Shown: positions 1-6,764 of the stretch, one piece after another
Layout: each line of letters opens with the position of its first letter
How positions within the stretch are numbered: position 1 is the first letter of the stretch
Origin: Chloroflexota bacterium
GTDB taxonomy: Bacteria > Chloroflexota > Dehalococcoidia > UBA1151 > UBA1328
Reading direction: 5' to 3'
Assembly (NCBI GenBank): GCA_002687335.1
Contig: NYZY01000024.1
Location: 1 to 6,817, forward strand
Length of the DNA: 6,817 bases
Position numbers and translations under genes: made by a program
Notes under the pieces: model-generated
What the model saw: the letters and a program-made list of their open reading frames with translations, nothing else
Told to the model about the DNA's origin: nothing
Databases searched by the model: none

Positions 1-490
1 CAGTTTCACCAAATGGGAATCGGTTCCCTTCATGTTCAGGTATGAATACACCTTCGAATTGCCAATCGTTCCAATAGTATTTTAACGAACCTGAGACAGT
101 CCCAACCTTCCGTTCCGCTCCGGGAAGGAACATATAATAATAATCGTATGGATTCAAATTATCCGTTGGATTGTTCCCATCCACCGCGCCCCAAGCATGA
201 ATTTGTTTCCCTACTTTCACTTCTCCCCAACTTGGATACCACATGAGGTAAGCTTCACGAAGTTGGAATTCGTTTTCATTGTTGGACCAACGATATTCTA
301 ATGCAGAGTTTGTTTTAATTTCAAAATCACCGAGTGAATACCCTACCTCCTGTTCTCCTAATCTGAAAGGAAGTGAAATTTCTGATTGATCCGATAAACG
401 ATACATATTTCCTGGTTTAATTGAACCAGTGTAATTGATCTGCCCCAACAATGTCGTGATTGGAAAAACAAAACAAATCAGTTTTTTCAT
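1..490 (-). CDS. DUF1302-like outer-membrane beta-barrel protein (partial, N-terminal 163 residues)
   Basis: An ATG at 490 opens a frame that stays open to the left edge, so the C-terminal part lies outside the window. The first 17 residues (MKKLICFVFPITTLLGQ) look like a Sec signal peptide. The mature part shows alternating polar/aromatic strands typical of a porin-like barrel. Residues 76-116 hold the most telling stretch: LREAYLMWYP, then VGKQIHAWGAVDG, then NPYDY. It resembles the 'REAYl..y.G...lrvGrQ...WG.aDG....D.inP.Dl' pattern of DUF1302-type outer-membrane proteins. A second familiar element is an Ile-Pro near residue 150 after a charged/aromatic strand pair. The gene follows the LolA-like gene after only 4 bp, so it is probably cotranscribed with it. 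DUF1302-type genes are commonly found beside LolA-like and MMPL/RND genes, which supports the call. An unrelated barrel family is possible because the barrel's C-terminal half is not visible. Confidence 0.72.
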   Translation of the reverse strand, partial: MKKLICFVFPITTLLGQINYTGSIKPGNMYRLSDQSEISLPFRLGEQEVGYSLGDFEIKTNSALEYRWSNNENEFQLREAYLMWYPSWGEVKVGKQIHAWGAVDGNNPTDNLNPYDYYYMFLPGAERKVGTVSGSLKYYWNDWQFEGVFIPEHEGNRFPFGET

Positions 491-494
491 TTAG

Positions 495-1244
495 TTAATC
501 TCTTGGAAGGCGCTTAAGATTTTTTTCTTGAAATAAATTTTTATCAATGCCTGAATCAACCTGCACATCCGAAAACGTAACCTCTGTAGAATGTGTTTTC
601 TGAACATCCTTCACAAAAACCCTTTTAATGACGTGATAGTCCTTCAGAATCTGAAAAGTGAATTCTTTAACTTTTTTCAAGCGTCCGCGCTTATCGTAAG
701 ATTCCTCCTTTACACCCACAAGCGATGATTTTTCAATCCATGACACATGTTTTGAATAAGATGAATTTGCTTCCTTTCCAGGAGTGATCTCCAATACATA
801 GCAATCTTTACCTTCCACGACTTCATCATCCAATCGATTGTAGTCGTTCTCATCCAAATTTCGACTGGATAAATCTTCATAGCTCAGATCAGATCCCATA
901 AAAGCATCCCCTTTTTTCTTGGAAGATATTCGTCTTACTTTTTTAAAAGCGGGGAGCCACATACGCATTTCATCATCTTTATCATCGTGTTCAATTTTCA
1001 AAAATGCCACTCCTTTATCATCTTTCGGTTCTAAAAACCAAATTAATTGTTTTTTATTTCCATCTATAGATTTGGATATCATAGCGTTGGACCGGGATTT
1101 TCCCTTGGAATTGGTCAATATCATTTTTGTTTTGTTCGACATGTCCATCGGAGTTGGTTTCTCGTCTACCATTGTGGCTATTTCAAATCCTGTTTGTGAA
1201 AAAACAGAACTCATGAAAGTGAGTATGATTAGGATTTTATTCAT
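495..1244 (-). CDS. LolA-like outer membrane lipoprotein-sorting protein
   Basis: A 249-residue exported protein, probably periplasmic. MNKILIILTFMSSVFSQ (1-17) is a signal peptide without a lipobox. The core matches the family annotated as outer membrane lipoprotein-sorting protein (LolA/LolB-like fold, PF17131 type): residues 93-125 contain MRMWLPAFKKVRRIS, then AFMGSDLSYEDL, the family's 'lPa.krvRRis...d.FmGtDfsYeDl' signature. Members have an open beta-barrel with a hydrophobic groove and usually sit beside MMPL/RND transporters, where they are thought to shuttle a lipid-like substrate. The frame is open upstream to 1349, inside the FabH gene, but the signal peptide and a GGG-containing ribosome site fix the start at 1244. 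It lies 37 bp after the FabH-like gene and 4 bp before the DUF1302-like gene. It is not the housekeeping LolA, given its family signature and neighbours. The substrate is unknown. Confidence 0.85.
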   Translation of the reverse strand: MNKILIILTFMSSVFSQTGFEIATMVDEKPTPMDMSNKTKMILTNSKGKSRSNAMISKSIDGNKKQLIWFLEPKDDKGVAFLKIEHDDKDDEMRMWLPAFKKVRRISSKKKGDAFMGSDLSYEDLSSRNLDENDYNRLDDEVVEGKDCYVLEITPGKEANSSYSKHVSWIEKSSLVGVKEESYDKRGRLKKVKEFTFQILKDYHVIKRVFVKDVQKTHSTEVTFSDVQVDSGIDKNLFQEKNLKRLPRD

Positions 1245-1252
1245 AATATTTT

Positions 1253-1258
1253 CCCTTT
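1253..1258 (-). promoter_or_regulatory. Ribosome binding site deciding the LolA-like start
   Basis: Read on the minus strand this is AAAGGG, eight bases before the ATG at 1244. It is the clearest Shine-Dalgarno-like sequence in the operon. It supports the internal start with the signal peptide over the longer frame beginning at 1349, whose extra 35 residues overlap the end of the FabH-like gene and do not look like an export signal. Confidence 0.55.
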
Positions 1259-1281
1259 GAAAATTGCTATTGATTGGATTC

Positions 1282-2292
1282 TTACCACCGAATGGCTGCA
1301 GATGCCCACGTATACCCAGCGCCGAAGGCGGCCAAAATAATAGTGTCACCTTCTTTTACTTTCTCTTCTTCCACCGCTTCACATAGAGCTATGGGAATAG
1401 ACGCTGCCGTTGTATTGCCATATCTTTGGATATTAGCATAAAATTTATCCTGTTCAACGCCCATTCGTTTAGCCACGGATTGAATAATTCGCAAATTTGC
1501 CTGATGAGGAATAATTAATGAAATATCATCGATAGACAGATTGTTTTTTTCCAACGCTTCATGAATAACTTCTGGAAATCGAACCACTGCATTTTTAAAT
1601 ACTTCTCTCCCATTCATATAGGGTTCAAATCTTTTTGCTTGTTCAATCGTCATTTTATTTATCTGATTATCGCCAGATGAACCCGGGCCCTCCATCCATA
1701 GATTTTTTAAATCTTTACCTTGGCAATGTAAATGCGTGGATAGAATTCCACTTTCATCATCACTCACTTGGAGCACAGCCGCACCGGCACCATCCCCAAA
1801 TAAAACAGCTATATCTCTCCCCTCTGTGGATTTATTGATGAATTTCGTTTGTGCTTCAGCACCCACAACGAGAGCAGTCGTATATTGACCGGTTCGGATA
1901 AATTGATCCGCTATCGACAGGCTATACACGAATGCTGAACAGGCAGCTTTAATATCAAATGCGGCAATGTTTCTTAAACCTAATTCAGCTTGAAGTTGTG
2001 CACTTACACCGGGGAAAAAATAATCTCCGGAAATGGTCCCTACTACGACCACATCGATATCTTCTGGATTGACACCGGCCATTTCCATGGCTTTAATGGA
2101 TGCAGGAATAGCTAAATCAGATGCGGCTTCATCACCTTGAACCCATCTTCTTTGCTCGATTCCGGATCGGGTTCTGATCCATTCGTCTGAAGTATCCATT
2201 ATCGAAGTCAAATCCTGATTGGTCACGAGCTGCTCCGGGACATGAAATCCTATTCCGGTAATTTTGCTTTTTTTCAACTTATTTATACCCAT
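1282..2292 (-). CDS. fabH: Beta-ketoacyl-ACP synthase III (FabH-like, KAS III)
   Basis: A full-length 336-residue thiolase-fold enzyme. KAS III condenses an acyl-CoA starter with malonyl-ACP to give a beta-ketoacyl-ACP, priming type II fatty acid or related acyl-chain synthesis in the cytoplasm. The complete Cys-His-Asn triad is visible: Cys118 in DIKAACSAFVY, His263 in IIPHQAN, Asn293 in YGNTTAAS. Other hallmarks are TSDEWIRTRSGI near residue 34, the GDGAGAAVL loop (166-174), and a C-terminus FGAGYTWASAAIRW close to the family's usual ending. The length is slightly above E. coli FabH (about 317), from a short N-terminal extension and a longer middle loop (about 186-230) of the kind often seen in FCB-group homologues. 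Its start overlaps the transporter's 3' end by 14 bp with no clear Shine-Dalgarno, implying translational coupling. No acpP, fabD, fabG or fabF lies beside it. It may be a dedicated or accessory KAS III rather than the housekeeping one; the gene symbol is by family only. Confidence 0.9.
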   Translation of the reverse strand: MGINKLKKSKITGIGFHVPEQLVTNQDLTSIMDTSDEWIRTRSGIEQRRWVQGDEAASDLAIPASIKAMEMAGVNPEDIDVVVVGTISGDYFFPGVSAQLQAELGLRNIAAFDIKAACSAFVYSLSIADQFIRTGQYTTALVVGAEAQTKFINKSTEGRDIAVLFGDGAGAAVLQVSDDESGILSTHLHCQGKDLKNLWMEGPGSSGDNQINKMTIEQAKRFEPYMNGREVFKNAVVRFPEVIHEALEKNNLSIDDISLIIPHQANLRIIQSVAKRMGVEQDKFYANIQRYGNTTAASIPIALCEAVEEEKVKEGDTIILAAFGAGYTWASAAIRW

Positions 2293-4585
2293 CTATTAAG
2301 CGTTTTTTCAGCAATTCCGTCAGTGCAGATAAAATTGTTAGTGTGCCCAGCGAAGTAGAAACCATGGCAAATACCATTAATCCGCCAATATATTGGATAG
2401 GGAGAAATACAGAAAACATTAAAGCGCCAAAGCCCATATTTGAGCAAGCATCCAAAATAATGGGATATCCAACATCATCGATCACTTCACGACTTAGCTG
2501 ATCGGGATTCACTTTCCGGGACAACCGGCGAAATTGGGAAATGTAGTGAATGGCAAAATCAACACCTACACCAATGATAATAGACGATAAAATCGCCGTA
2601 ATATGATTGAGCGTTACACCAAAGTGGCCCATCAATCCAAAGTTTAGTATCACAGCAGACGTTAGTGGGATCACAGCCAAGGTTCCCCATAATATGCGCT
2701 TAAAAAATATTGAAGCGATTAATCCGATCACTATTAATGAAAAAGTGATACTGAATGCTGATGACCGAATGATCATGATTACCATGTCGCGGATAACAAT
2801 AATCATCCCCGTCACAGATACACTTATGTCCGAGGTTAAACTTTCATCAATATATGCATTGGTTTTATTTGCAAAATGGAATATTTCATCCGTACTCATT
2901 ATTTTGGCAAGTACCGTCATCAATCCGCTTTCATAATCCATATCATCAACAACAGACGAATAATCATTTGAAAACCCTCTAATCAAGTTTTTTATCTTTG
3001 ATGCTGAATCCGGAATTGTGTAATGGGTCAGTTCGTCGTCCATAAACGTTCGGTGCATTTGTTTCACCACATCGGCAAATGAATAACTTAAGGAAACTTT
3101 ATCTTCTTTTTCCAAGAAGGCTTGAAGCGAACTCACGTCATTGAGTACATGTGGGTCCCGCATGTCACCATCTATTCGAACTCTTAAATCTAAAGTACCT
3201 GTCATCTCTTGGTCCATGAAATCCATGCTGTCTCGAATTTCTGACCCCGGTTTAAAAAAGTTTGCAAAATTCACATCAATAGAAATTTTATGAAATCCAA
3301 ACAACCCGAAAACCACTAAAATGATACCCGCTGAAAAAACGTATTTTGGATGAGTCAATACGACTTTTCCCAAACGATCGATCGTTTTTTCGAATAGGCT
3401 CATTTCTTTGATTGCTTTTGATTCCAAGTTCCATTTTTTAATAGAAATAACGGCAGGAAGAAGAACCGAACTTAGAAACCAGGCCCAAATGATACCTGCA
3501 GAAACGGTAACACCATACCCAATCATCGGTTCCAGTGGAGAGGAAATCATTGTCAAAAAAGCAGCCACGGTCGTTATACTTGTCAAGAATATTGGTACTA
3601 GCAAAGAATCCATGGTTGTTGCCAACGCTTGTGGGACATCACCTTTCAACCGCATCTCCTTGAAAAATTTTGCCATCACATGTACACCGTCAGAATTGGC
3701 TATGGTTAATAGAATAATGGGCATGGACGTATTCATCATAGTAAACAAAAATCGATCCGATCCCGTTAATTTGTATACCCATCCCATAAACCCCATCATA
3801 GAAACCAAGGATAATCCAATCACCATCATGACCATCAATACGCCAGGGATGCTTCTCAAATTCAATAAGAGAATAATCACCATAATAAAAATGCCCATCT
3901 TCATCAAGGACTGAACGTCGTTCCGGATCAGTTCAGGAACCGTACCCGTGATGTAGGCAGATCCGCCATAATGGATTTCGTAATTCGTCAGAATTGGATC
4001 AGTAATTTCTACAAGTTTATTCCGAAATTGATCCAATCCAATGTCATCATATGGCTGTACCATTAAAATAAGATAGTCCTCCTTTTGACTGATGAAACGT
4101 TTCTTTACATTCGGATATTTATTGAGATAATCTCGAATGCCGGCTATTTCAATTTCACCCAAATCACGATCGGATTGCAAATCCTGAATGAGCAAATCGC
4201 CTTCATCATTGTCCATTCGAGTCGCAGTCGCGATGCTGGTCACTTCCTCCACCTCCGGCAAGTCTTCCAATTCCATGGCCACATCCCAGAGCACTCGTAA
4301 GGCATCCGGATGATAAATGGAATGACCCTTTTCGCCGAATGCCACAAAAATAACTTCCGTACTGCCGAATTCGTCCTGGAGAGAATCCCATGCCTTCCGT
4401 GACTCCAGATTTTGGGGTAACATTTTCATCATATCATCATCTATTACCAAAAATTTTAATCCGGAAGCCATCACTATCGTTGCAAGCAACGACACCACAA
4501 CGGATCGAACCGGATGATTTATGCTTTGATAAATAAACCATCGCCGTATAGGATGATCCGAATAATTTTTAATCTTATCGTTCAT
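2279..4585 (-). CDS. RND superfamily transporter, MMPL/HAE3 type
   Basis: A 768-residue inner-membrane protein with classic RND topology. TM1 is at about 28-46, followed by a periplasmic domain of roughly 180 residues (47-226). TM2-TM7 span 227-432, a second periplasmic domain spans 433-603, and TM8-TM12 span 604-753. The repeat symmetry (1+5, 1+5) fits hydrophobe/amphiphile efflux-3 or MMPL proteins such as HpnN rather than the roughly 1,000-residue AcrB type. Probable proton-relay residues sit in TM4 (ANSDGVHVMAKF, Asp299/His302) and TM10 (GVGVDFAIHYISQFRR, Asp676/His680). These proteins generally move lipids or other hydrophobic molecules out of the inner membrane using the proton gradient. 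I chose the ATG at 4585. An in-frame TTG at 4597 would add four residues and has an AGGA about ten bases upstream. Either start overlaps the end of the TetR gene (11 or 23 bp), and the 3' end overlaps the FabH-like gene by 14 bp. The substrate is inferred to be lipid-like from its neighbours. Confidence 0.9.
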   Translation of the reverse strand: MNDKIKNYSDHPIRRWFIYQSINHPVRSVVVSLLATIVMASGLKFLVIDDDMMKMLPQNLESRKAWDSLQDEFGSTEVIFVAFGEKGHSIYHPDALRVLWDVAMELEDLPEVEEVTSIATATRMDNDEGDLLIQDLQSDRDLGEIEIAGIRDYLNKYPNVKKRFISQKEDYLILMVQPYDDIGLDQFRNKLVEITDPILTNYEIHYGGSAYITGTVPELIRNDVQSLMKMGIFIMVIILLLNLRSIPGVLMVMMVIGLSLVSMMGFMGWVYKLTGSDRFLFTMMNTSMPIILLTIANSDGVHVMAKFFKEMRLKGDVPQALATTMDSLLVPIFLTSITTVAAFLTMISSPLEPMIGYGVTVSAGIIWAWFLSSVLLPAVISIKKWNLESKAIKEMSLFEKTIDRLGKVVLTHPKYVFSAGIILVVFGLFGFHKISIDVNFANFFKPGSEIRDSMDFMDQEMTGTLDLRVRIDGDMRDPHVLNDVSSLQAFLEKEDKVSLSYSFADVVKQMHRTFMDDELTHYTIPDSASKIKNLIRGFSNDYSSVVDDMDYESGLMTVLAKIMSTDEIFHFANKTNAYIDESLTSDISVSVTGMIIVIRDMVIMIIRSSAFSITFSLIVIGLIASIFFKRILWGTLAVIPLTSAVILNFGLMGHFGVTLNHITAILSSIIIGVGVDFAIHYISQFRRLSRKVNPDQLSREVIDDVGYPIILDACSNMGFGALMFSVFLPIQYIGGLMVFAMVSTSLGTLTILSALTELLKKRLIDGYK

Positions 4586-5183
4586 AGTATTTTTCAATTG
4601 CCTTCATTCCTTTTTTGGTGAAAATGCCTCTTGCCACAATATCCACAAACCCTTGAATTGTATTTTTAACGGATAAATCGTATTTGATGAAAAACTCAGG
4701 CTGAAACGTGGTATTGACGATATTGATGTAAATAATGACCGTCATTTTCACGTCTATCTCATTCCGAACCAATCCTTCTTCCTGTCCCTTTATAAGAATG
4801 TCATAAAATTTGTCCACTCTACTTAGACGAAACTGCTCGATCTCACGCCAAATCATCGGATATTGTGATTTTAGTTCCACCAACCGGTGAACTGACGTCT
4901 TTCCCATAATTTTTGAAATTTTTTCCATGATTTTGATGAATTGAACGGCAGGATTTGGTTCATTCGCCATAACGGATTCGAAAATGGATTCAACGCGATT
5001 CATGGCAAATTTCAAAATGGCATGAATCAAATTATCTTTTGTAGGAAAAAACTTATAGATCGTTTTTTTACTCATGGCTAAGCGTTGAGATAAAGCTTCG
5101 ACCGTAAAGGATCGGACGCCTGAATCGATAACGGATTCAAAACCTTCAGACAATATTTGATCTTTCGGCGAAATATGTGACAT
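4575..5183 (-). CDS. TetR/AcrR-family transcriptional regulator
   Basis: A 202-residue cytoplasmic repressor-type protein. The N-terminal three-helix DNA-binding domain spans about residues 7-53, with a helix-turn-helix of family type: FTVEALSQRLAMSKKTIYKF, then FPTKDNLI. The rest is an all-helical ligand-binding and dimerisation domain without a recognisable signature, so the inducer cannot be read from the sequence. The ATG at 5183 is supported because it leaves the usual short N-terminal arm before helix 1. No Shine-Dalgarno is visible. It is the first gene of the five-gene unit, overlaps the transporter start, and is preceded by a strong inverted repeat 6 bp upstream of its start codon. 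The natural reading is autoregulation together with the transporter, KAS III, LolA-like and DUF1302-like genes. Related TetR proteins in such places often sense fatty acyl or other hydrophobic compounds, but that is inference here. Confidence 0.88.
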   Translation of the reverse strand: MSHISPKDQILSEGFESVIDSGVRSFTVEALSQRLAMSKKTIYKFFPTKDNLIHAILKFAMNRVESIFESVMANEPNPAVQFIKIMEKISKIMGKTSVHRLVELKSQYPMIWREIEQFRLSRVDKFYDILIKGQEEGLVRNEIDVKMTVIIYINIVNTTFQPEFFIKYDLSVKNTIQGFVDIVARGIFTKKGMKAIEKYYER

Positions 5184-5189
5184 AAATAA

Positions 5190-5219
5190 TGGAAACGATT
5201 ATCGTATATATCGTTTCCA
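5190..5219. promoter_or_regulatory. Probable TetR operator: perfect 10+10 bp inverted repeat
   Basis: TGGAAACGAT (5190-5199) and ATCGTTTCCA (5210-5219) are exact inverted copies separated by 10 bp. A smaller nested palindrome, ACGAT-t-ATCGT, lies at 5195-5205. The whole element spans 30 bp and ends 6 bp before the regulator's ATG, a typical size and place for a TetR-family operator. With no T-run after it and a long AT-rich spacer, it does not look like a terminator. Binding here would block transcription of the whole five-gene unit. The cognate protein is inferred from position only. Confidence 0.72.
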
Positions 5220-5227
5220 AAGTTAAA
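5198..5227 (-). promoter_or_regulatory. Possible promoter of the TetR-transporter operon
   Basis: On the minus strand TTTAAC (5222-5227) and GATAAT (5198-5203) are 18 bp apart. The -10 is a 5/6 match to TATAAT; the -35 is poor (3/6). The -10 lies inside the inverted repeat, which would explain repression by occlusion, and would give a leader of only about eight bases. An alternative in the same 93 bp intergenic stretch is TATTTTTG just upstream, which fits the Bacteroidota -7 pattern TAnnTTTG but lacks an obvious partner. The location is likely; the exact hexamers are not certain. Confidence 0.3.
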
Positions 5228-5276
5228 AATATTTCAAAAATAGGACAAGTTTAAAGACGTTTATTTTTTAGATTAT

Positions 5277-6728
5277 TTAATTGGTTAAAATGAACTGAAC
5301 CAGAAAAATGACGTCGCTGATATTGACGTTTCCATCATTATTAAAGTCTGCTGGTGGTGTTGGTTCGTATCCGTAATTCATAGTCATGTCAACAAGATAG
5401 TTTATGTCCAACACATCAATAACACCATCAAAATTAATGTCACCGATGGTATATTCTGGAAATCCTCCACCGAGATAATCCATAGGATACTTTTGTGCTC
5501 GGGCGATAAAAGTTTGGCCACCGCCATAATCATGACTCCAAACCACTTGATGATCATTGGTCACTTCAAACATAATGGCATCATCACAATCCGTTATGAA
5601 CGTATTGCCATTCGGTAAACGAAAAGCGCCACCCTGCATTTGGGTGTGAAAATTACCGGTATGCATCCAAACGGGAACATTTGGGCCAAAGGGTTGATTA
5701 GGTTCCAAATTGTATGTTCCATCCGTATTCACGGGCGTTTCAATTTCAAATACGGCAGATGAATTATTCGCATAATCATTATTGTATAATATCAAATTTC
5801 CTCCTCCAGGATATCCGTCAGAAATCCAGTTTACGCCATGTTGATGGTTTAACGTTTGATCTGAACCGGTTCCCCTGTCATAAACCTGGGGGTTTCCCCA
5901 GCGATAAAGGAAATCACCGCCCATGCCGGAATTGCCACCAGAGTGAGTTGATGCTTCCTCCGACGTGGTGCTGTGATCAATTATATAGATTTCACTATGA
6001 TGCCTCGAAGAAACCACAATCTGGTTTAATTCCGCATTGTATGCAATAGCATTAAAATGCTTCCAATCGCCATTTGGGCCACCAGGACCTTGATTACTGC
6101 CTGCATTTCCAAAATTCACATCTTGCAGTTCTGGATGCTCTGAGACGACACCATAGTTTTCAGCGCTTGAATCAGCGTCTTGAATAAGATGATCCCATAA
6201 GTGCCATTCCCAAACAATATTTACATCGTTAATACCAACTGGTTCGAGCTCGAACACAGCTTCCGACCACATTACATTCAAGGAATTATTTATTTGCTGA
6301 CGCCCTGCTGCATAAGCTTCTTCTGCAGTTTTCAATTCCCATGCGATCATCAATACGTTACCATTCGGAAGCGGTTCAATATCATGATGATGCTGATAGG
6401 TTTCATTTGCGATTTCATAGGACCAGAGCAAATCGCCTTCCCAATTGTATTTCGAAACACCACCACCTACACCACCAGCCGTCATGGTCGGATTCTGAAC
6501 TCGATAAGGATAATACAAAATGCTGTCCGACATTAAATAAGCCATACTTGCCGCACCACGTGGATGGGACCAGGAATGAAGCACATTCATATCATTATCG
6601 GTTAAATATGTAAAGAAATCCCCGCCACCACCACCGCCTTGGGTTGGAGAAAAAAGCGTCATCCCATTAAAAACCTGACCAATTAGGATTCCACTGTATA
6701 AAACTAAAAAAAGAAAATATTTTATCAT
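5277..6728 (-). CDS. Secreted arylsulfotransferase-like protein with C-terminal dockerin-type repeats
   Basis: A 483-residue exported protein. MIKYFLFLVLYSGILIGQ (1-18) is a signal peptide. Residues about 20-415 look like an arylsulfotransferase-family beta-propeller, with recurring blade ends such as DIEPLPNGNVLMIAWE, GNLILYNNDY and LPNGNTFITD. Family enzymes move sulfate between phenolic compounds without PAPS, through a sulfated histidine. Candidate active-site residues are His113-115, His224 and Asn226 (WKHFNAIAY), Arg242 (SSRHHSEIY) and His295/His297 (NHQHGVN). The 18-residue His224-Arg242 spacing fits my memory of the characterised uropathogenic E. coli enzyme (His356/Arg374). The C-terminus (430-483) holds two EF-hand-like dockerin repeats, DINFDGVIDVLD and DFNNDGNVNISD, with Ca2+ ligands at positions 1, 3, 5, 9 and 12. 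Odd points: a Gly6 run at 31-36 and a single cysteine (381), so no disulfide within the chain. It appears monocistronic, 93 bp before the TetR gene. The fold call is good; activity and natural substrate are unknown. Confidence 0.75.
   Translation of the reverse strand: MIKYFLFLVLYSGILIGQVFNGMTLFSPTQGGGGGGDFFTYLTDNDMNVLHSWSHPRGAASMAYLMSDSILYYPYRVQNPTMTAGGVGGGVSKYNWEGDLLWSYEIANETYQHHHDIEPLPNGNVLMIAWELKTAEEAYAAGRQQINNSLNVMWSEAVFELEPVGINDVNIVWEWHLWDHLIQDADSSAENYGVVSEHPELQDVNFGNAGSNQGPGGPNGDWKHFNAIAYNAELNQIVVSSRHHSEIYIIDHSTTSEEASTHSGGNSGMGGDFLYRWGNPQVYDRGTGSDQTLNHQHGVNWISDGYPGGGNLILYNNDYANNSSAVFEIETPVNTDGTYNLEPNQPFGPNVPVWMHTGNFHTQMQGGAFRLPNGNTFITDCDDAIMFEVTNDHQVVWSHDYGGGQTFIARAQKYPMDYLGGGFPEYTIGDINFDGVIDVLDINYLVDMTMNYGYEPTPPADFNNDGNVNISDVIFLVQFILTN
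5308..5441 (-). other. Paired dockerin-type calcium-binding repeats (within the arylsulfotransferase-like gene)
   Basis: This encodes residues 430-473 of the protein. Repeat 1 has Asp430, Asn432, Asp434, Asp438 and Asp441; repeat 2 has Asp461, Asn463, Asp465, Asn469 and Asp472. Each is followed by the hydrophobic helix start typical of dockerin type I modules (NYLVDM and IFLVQFIL). The linker between the loops holds a proline-rich stretch (EPTPPA). Known dockerins bind cohesins, but many non-cellulosomal bacteria end secreted proteins with such pairs, where the role is unclear. Confidence 0.8.
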
Positions 6729-6736
6729 GGGTTTAG

Positions 6737-6764
6737 ATTATAAACTTAATTATATAACGGGCAA
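6737..6764 (-). promoter_or_regulatory. Candidate promoter of the arylsulfotransferase-like gene
   Basis: On the minus strand TTGCCC (6759-6764) and a perfect TATAAT (6737-6742) are 16 bp apart. Transcription from here would begin within a base or two of the ATG at 6728, giving a nearly leaderless message, and no Shine-Dalgarno is seen. A second TATAAT lies at 6749-6754 with GTGATA (6772-6777) 17 bp further up; it would leave a leader of about 15 bases. The region is AT-rich, so one of the two could be chance. Confidence 0.45.

Noticed and set aside
919..1260. Plus-strand open frame of 113 codons over the LolA-like gene
   Set aside because: It is antisense to a gene with a clear family signature, has no protein features of its own and no upstream signals.
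1245..1349. N-terminal extension of the LolA-like protein beginning at 1349
   Set aside because: The 35 extra residues come from the FabH-like gene's 3' end in another frame and would put the signal peptide in the interior of the protein.
3408..3914. Plus-strand open frame of 168 codons over the RND transporter
   Set aside because: Long only because it mirrors hydrophobic codons of the transmembrane segments; no recognisable domain or ribosome site.
4206..4391. Second minus-strand frame inside the transporter gene
   Set aside because: Out of frame within a confidently assigned gene; glycine-rich, low-complexity translation without family resemblance.
5228..5276. Search for an intrinsic terminator after the arylsulfotransferase-like gene
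   Set aside because: Only AT-rich runs and a 4 bp stem (TAAA...TTTA) around 5251-5262 were found; no GC-rich hairpin with a T-run, so none is called.
5714..6613. Several plus-strand open frames over the arylsulfotransferase-like gene
   Set aside because: Antisense shadows; His- and Pro-rich translations that reflect the opposite strand's codons.
6614..6640. CCACCACCACCG-like triplet run as a microsatellite or repeat element
   Set aside because: It is the Gly6 codon run of the arylsulfotransferase-like protein and stays in frame; too short to be a separate repeat feature.
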